NCBI GenBank assembly: GCA_024681565.1
Contig: JAILAO010000127.1
Span: 1-8,221, forward strand
DNA from: Bacteroidales bacterium
Lineage (GTDB): Bacteria > Bacteroidota > Bacteroidia > Bacteroidales > UBA932
Direction of reading: 5' to 3'
DNA length: 8,221 nt
Shown here: positions 6,905 to 8,221 of the stretch, piece by piece
Layout of the letters: each line of letters opens with the position of its first letter
How positions within the stretch are numbered: the first letter of the stretch is position 1
Notes under the pieces: model-generated
What the model was told of the DNA's origin: nothing
The model's database searches: none
Seen by the model: only the letters and a program-made list of their open reading frames with translations
Position numbers and translations under genes: made by a program

Positions 6905-7327
6905 ATGAATCGAGAAGAAATCAAAGAGTTCCTTCCGCACCGCGAGCCGATGCTGCTGGTTGACTGGACGGAGAAAGATGGCGAGTTGATCAAAGCGACC
7001 TATCATGTTACGGGGGAGGAATGGTTCCTCCGCGGCCATTTCCCGGATTTCCCGGTCGTTCCGGGCGTGATCCTCTGTGAGATCATGGCACAGTCCTGCA
7101 CGCTGGTCCTCGGCGAAAAGCTCAAGGGCCACACGCCCTTCTATGCCGGTCTGGACAAGGTCCGTTTCAAGCACATGGTCCGTCCCGGCGATACCATCGA
7201 GGTGACGGCAAAGCCCATCGCCATCCGCGGTGCGCTGTATGTCATCGGCGCCGAGGCCAAGGTGGACGGGCATCTTGCTTGCAAGGGTGAGCTCACTTTT
7301 TATTTGATGGATAACGAAAAATTGTAA
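6905..7327 (+). CDS. 3-hydroxyacyl-ACP dehydratase, FabZ-like hotdog protein
   Basis: This 140-residue hotdog-fold dehydratase converts 3-hydroxyacyl-ACP to trans-2-enoyl-ACP. It has the FabZ signature: LPHREPMLLVD near the N-terminus, then GHFPDFPVVPG with catalytic His45, and Glu59 in CEIMAQ, matching the His/Glu pair of FabZ. Length matches stand-alone FabZ. The ATG at 6905 is preferred over an in-frame TTG at 6875 because the protein then begins at the conserved family start and lies clear of the synthase stop. AAGG at 6891-6894 is a fair Shine-Dalgarno 10 bases before it. The gap after the synthase is 19 bases, so it is co-transcribed. It would act on the product of the upstream synthase after reduction by a ketoreductase not encoded here. 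A thioesterase-like role is less likely because both dehydratase residues are kept. Confidence 0.93.
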   Translation: MNREEIKEFLPHREPMLLVDWTEKDGELIKATYHVTGEEWFLRGHFPDFPVVPGVILCEIMAQSCTLVLGEKLKGHTPFYAGLDKVRFKHMVRPGDTIEVTAKPIAIRGALYVIGAEAKVDGHLACKGELTFYLMDNEKL

Positions 7328-7332
7328 ATTTG
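7303..7332 (+). promoter_or_regulatory. Internal promoter for the DUF386-TlpA lipoprotein pair
   Basis: TTTG (7303-7306) and TAAATTTG (7325-7332) match both Bacteroidota elements exactly with an 18-base spacer. The -33 element lies in the last codons of the dehydratase gene and the -7 element spans its TAA stop. Transcription would begin near 7336, giving a leader of about 15 bases before the ATG at 7351. The downstream pair can therefore be expressed apart from the fatty acid-like operon. Confidence 0.6.
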
Positions 7333-7346
7333 CAGAAAATCTGCAA
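7330..7346. repeat. Inverted repeat at the internal promoter start site
   Basis: TTGCAGA (7330-7336) and TCTGCAA (7340-7346) are perfect inverted arms around AAA. The repeat takes in the end of the -7 element and the predicted start near 7336 and ends 4 bases before the ATG. It could be an operator, or in RNA a small hairpin close to the ribosome site. No regulator is identified. Confidence 0.45.
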
Positions 7347-7350
7347 TACA

Positions 7351-7893
7351 ATGAAAAAGTTACCGATTCTCTTCCTGCTGGCCCTGTGCGCCTGTGCGCC
7401 CAAGGCCTGGCTCTGGAATGAGGCCGACGCCACCGTCGACCGGGATGTCTATGCCGAACAATACAAGCTCAACCAGGCCGAGTGGGATGCCGCTTTTGCC
7501 TGGCTGGCCGATCCGGCCTCCCGCGAACTTCCCGCGGGTCGCTACGAGATCACGGAGAACACCTATGCCAAGGTGCAGATCGACAGTACGCGTCTGGAGA
7601 TGAACTTCGAAGACCACCACAAAGGCATCGACCTGTTCTACATCGTCGAGGGCAGCGAGTTGGTCAATGTGGCGCGTCCCGAGAAGATGACGGAGCTGGT
7701 CAGTCCCTACAACGAGGCCAAGGATGTGGAATACTACAAGTCCGCTTCCGAGTTCACCCCCGTCGTCCTGACCCCGGGCAAGTACATCATCCTGTTCCCT
7801 TCCGATGCCCATCAGCCGATGCTGGCTCCAGACGGGAACCGCGCTCCGATCCACAAGTTGATCGTCAAGCTCCAGTACGTCCAACCCGAATAA
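7351..7893 (+). CDS. YhcH/YjgK/YiaL (DUF386) family cupin lipoprotein
   Basis: This 180-residue protein begins with a lipoprotein signal peptide (MKKLPILFLLALCAC, lipidated Cys15). The ATG at 7351 is chosen for that reason over an in-frame TTG at 7330. The mature part resembles the YhcH/YiaL beta-sandwich family: EDHHKGIDLFYIVEG matches the family's E-x-H-x3-ID region (Glu87, His89, Asp94), and FPSDAHQP near the C-terminus supplies His154. These are the conserved putative metal/active-site residues. The family includes E. coli NanQ (YhcH), a sialic acid anomerase, and TabA, so a sugar anomerase or sugar-acid binding role is possible, but the substrate is unknown. Family members are often cytoplasmic; this one is predicted to be exported and membrane-anchored. 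It has its own promoter and is followed after 12 bases by a thioredoxin-fold lipoprotein gene. Confidence 0.85.
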   Translation: MKKLPILFLLALCACAPKAWLWNEADATVDRDVYAEQYKLNQAEWDAAFAWLADPASRELPAGRYEITENTYAKVQIDSTRLEMNFEDHHKGIDLFYIVEGSELVNVARPEKMTELVSPYNEAKDVEYYKSASEFTPVVLTPGKYIILFPSDAHQPMLAPDGNRAPIHKLIVKLQYVQPE

Positions 7894-7905
7894 AAAAAGA
7901 TACAG

Positions 7906-8221
7906 ATGAAGAAGTTCTACGCCACGCTTTTCTGCGGCGCAGCACTGCTGCTGTCCGCCTCCCTGAGCGCCTGCGCATCCGGTCCCGTTTCCCAGGTCCG
8001 TGAGACGCCGAAGGCGGAATCCGCCAAACTGTTGGACGCCATCCTCTCCGATTATGCCGGCGAGGTGGTCCTCCTGGACTTCTGGGCTACCTGGTGCGGC
8101 CCCTGCAAGCGTGCGATGAAGGAGATGGAGCCCCTCAAATCCAGCCGTCTCAAAGGCGTCCGCTTTGTGTATATCACAAGCGGGACCTCTCCGAAAGAGA
8201 CCTGGGAAAAGATGATCCCCG
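7906..8221 (+). CDS. TlpA-like thioredoxin-fold lipoprotein (3' end outside window)
   Basis: The first 105 codons are present and the frame is open at the window edge. The protein starts MKKFYATLF, with a hydrophobic core and lipobox SLSAC (lipidated Cys23), so it should be anchored in the envelope facing the periplasm. After a short linker comes a thioredoxin fold: VVLLDFWATWCGPC, with redox cysteines 64 and 67 (WCGPC at 63-67), followed by KRAMKEME, as in TlpA/ResA-type thiol-disulfide oxidoreductases. It likely reduces or isomerises disulfides in envelope proteins. The ATG lies 12 bases after the DUF386 stop, with an A-rich upstream stretch and probable co-transcription. The total length and any extra domain are beyond the window. 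Confidence 0.9.
   Translation, partial: MKKFYATLFCGAALLLSASLSACASGPVSQVRETPKAESAKLLDAILSDYAGEVVLLDFWATWCGPCKRAMKEMEPLKSSRLKGVRFVYITSGTSPKETWEKMIP

Overview
The window looks like a chromosomal segment from a GC-rich member of the Bacteroidota, most likely order Bacteroidales. This is inferred from lipoprotein signal peptides on surface enzymes, the membrane-anchored LytTR regulator, a GH2 lipoprotein of a type common in gut Bacteroidales, a tRNA without encoded CCA, and several copies of the Bacteroidota promoter pattern (TTTG, 18-20 bases, TAnnTTTG). The high GC fits Rikenellaceae/Alistipes-like or uncultured gut Bacteroidales better than AT-rich Bacteroides, but genus cannot be fixed from sequence alone.

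Layout: (1) 12-84, minus strand: tRNA-Lys(TTT) with its own promoter at 101-132. (2) 173-2848, plus: a large secreted GH2 glycosidase lipoprotein, divergent from the tRNA, with a -7 element so close to its ATG that its transcript may be nearly leaderless. (3) 2854-3657, minus: a four-helix membrane protein ending in a LytTR DNA-binding domain, convergent with the GH2 gene and only 5 bases from it. (4) 3658-3979: a 322-base divergent regulatory region with one good promoter on each strand and a long GC-rich leader toward the plus-strand operon. (5) 3980-7327, plus: a tight three-gene operon of acyl-adenylate ligase, FabF-type ketoacyl synthase and FabZ-type dehydratase. (6) 7351-8221, plus: a YhcH/YiaL (DUF386) cupin lipoprotein and the 5' part of a TlpA-like thioredoxin-fold lipoprotein, with an internal promoter at 7303-7332.

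How they may work together: the ligase could activate a fatty (or other carboxylic) acid, the synthase could condense an activated acyl chain with a malonyl unit, and the dehydratase could remove water from the hydroxyacyl intermediate. Ketoreductase, enoyl reductase and acyl carrier protein are not encoded here and would have to come from elsewhere. The LytTR regulator, transcribed away from the same intergenic region, is a candidate local regulator. The two downstream lipoproteins may form a separate cell-envelope unit. All key catalytic residues checked are present, and no pseudogene, mobile element or CRISPR array was seen. The clearest candidate for something under-described is the reduced ligase-synthase-dehydratase module beside a membrane LytTR regulator.
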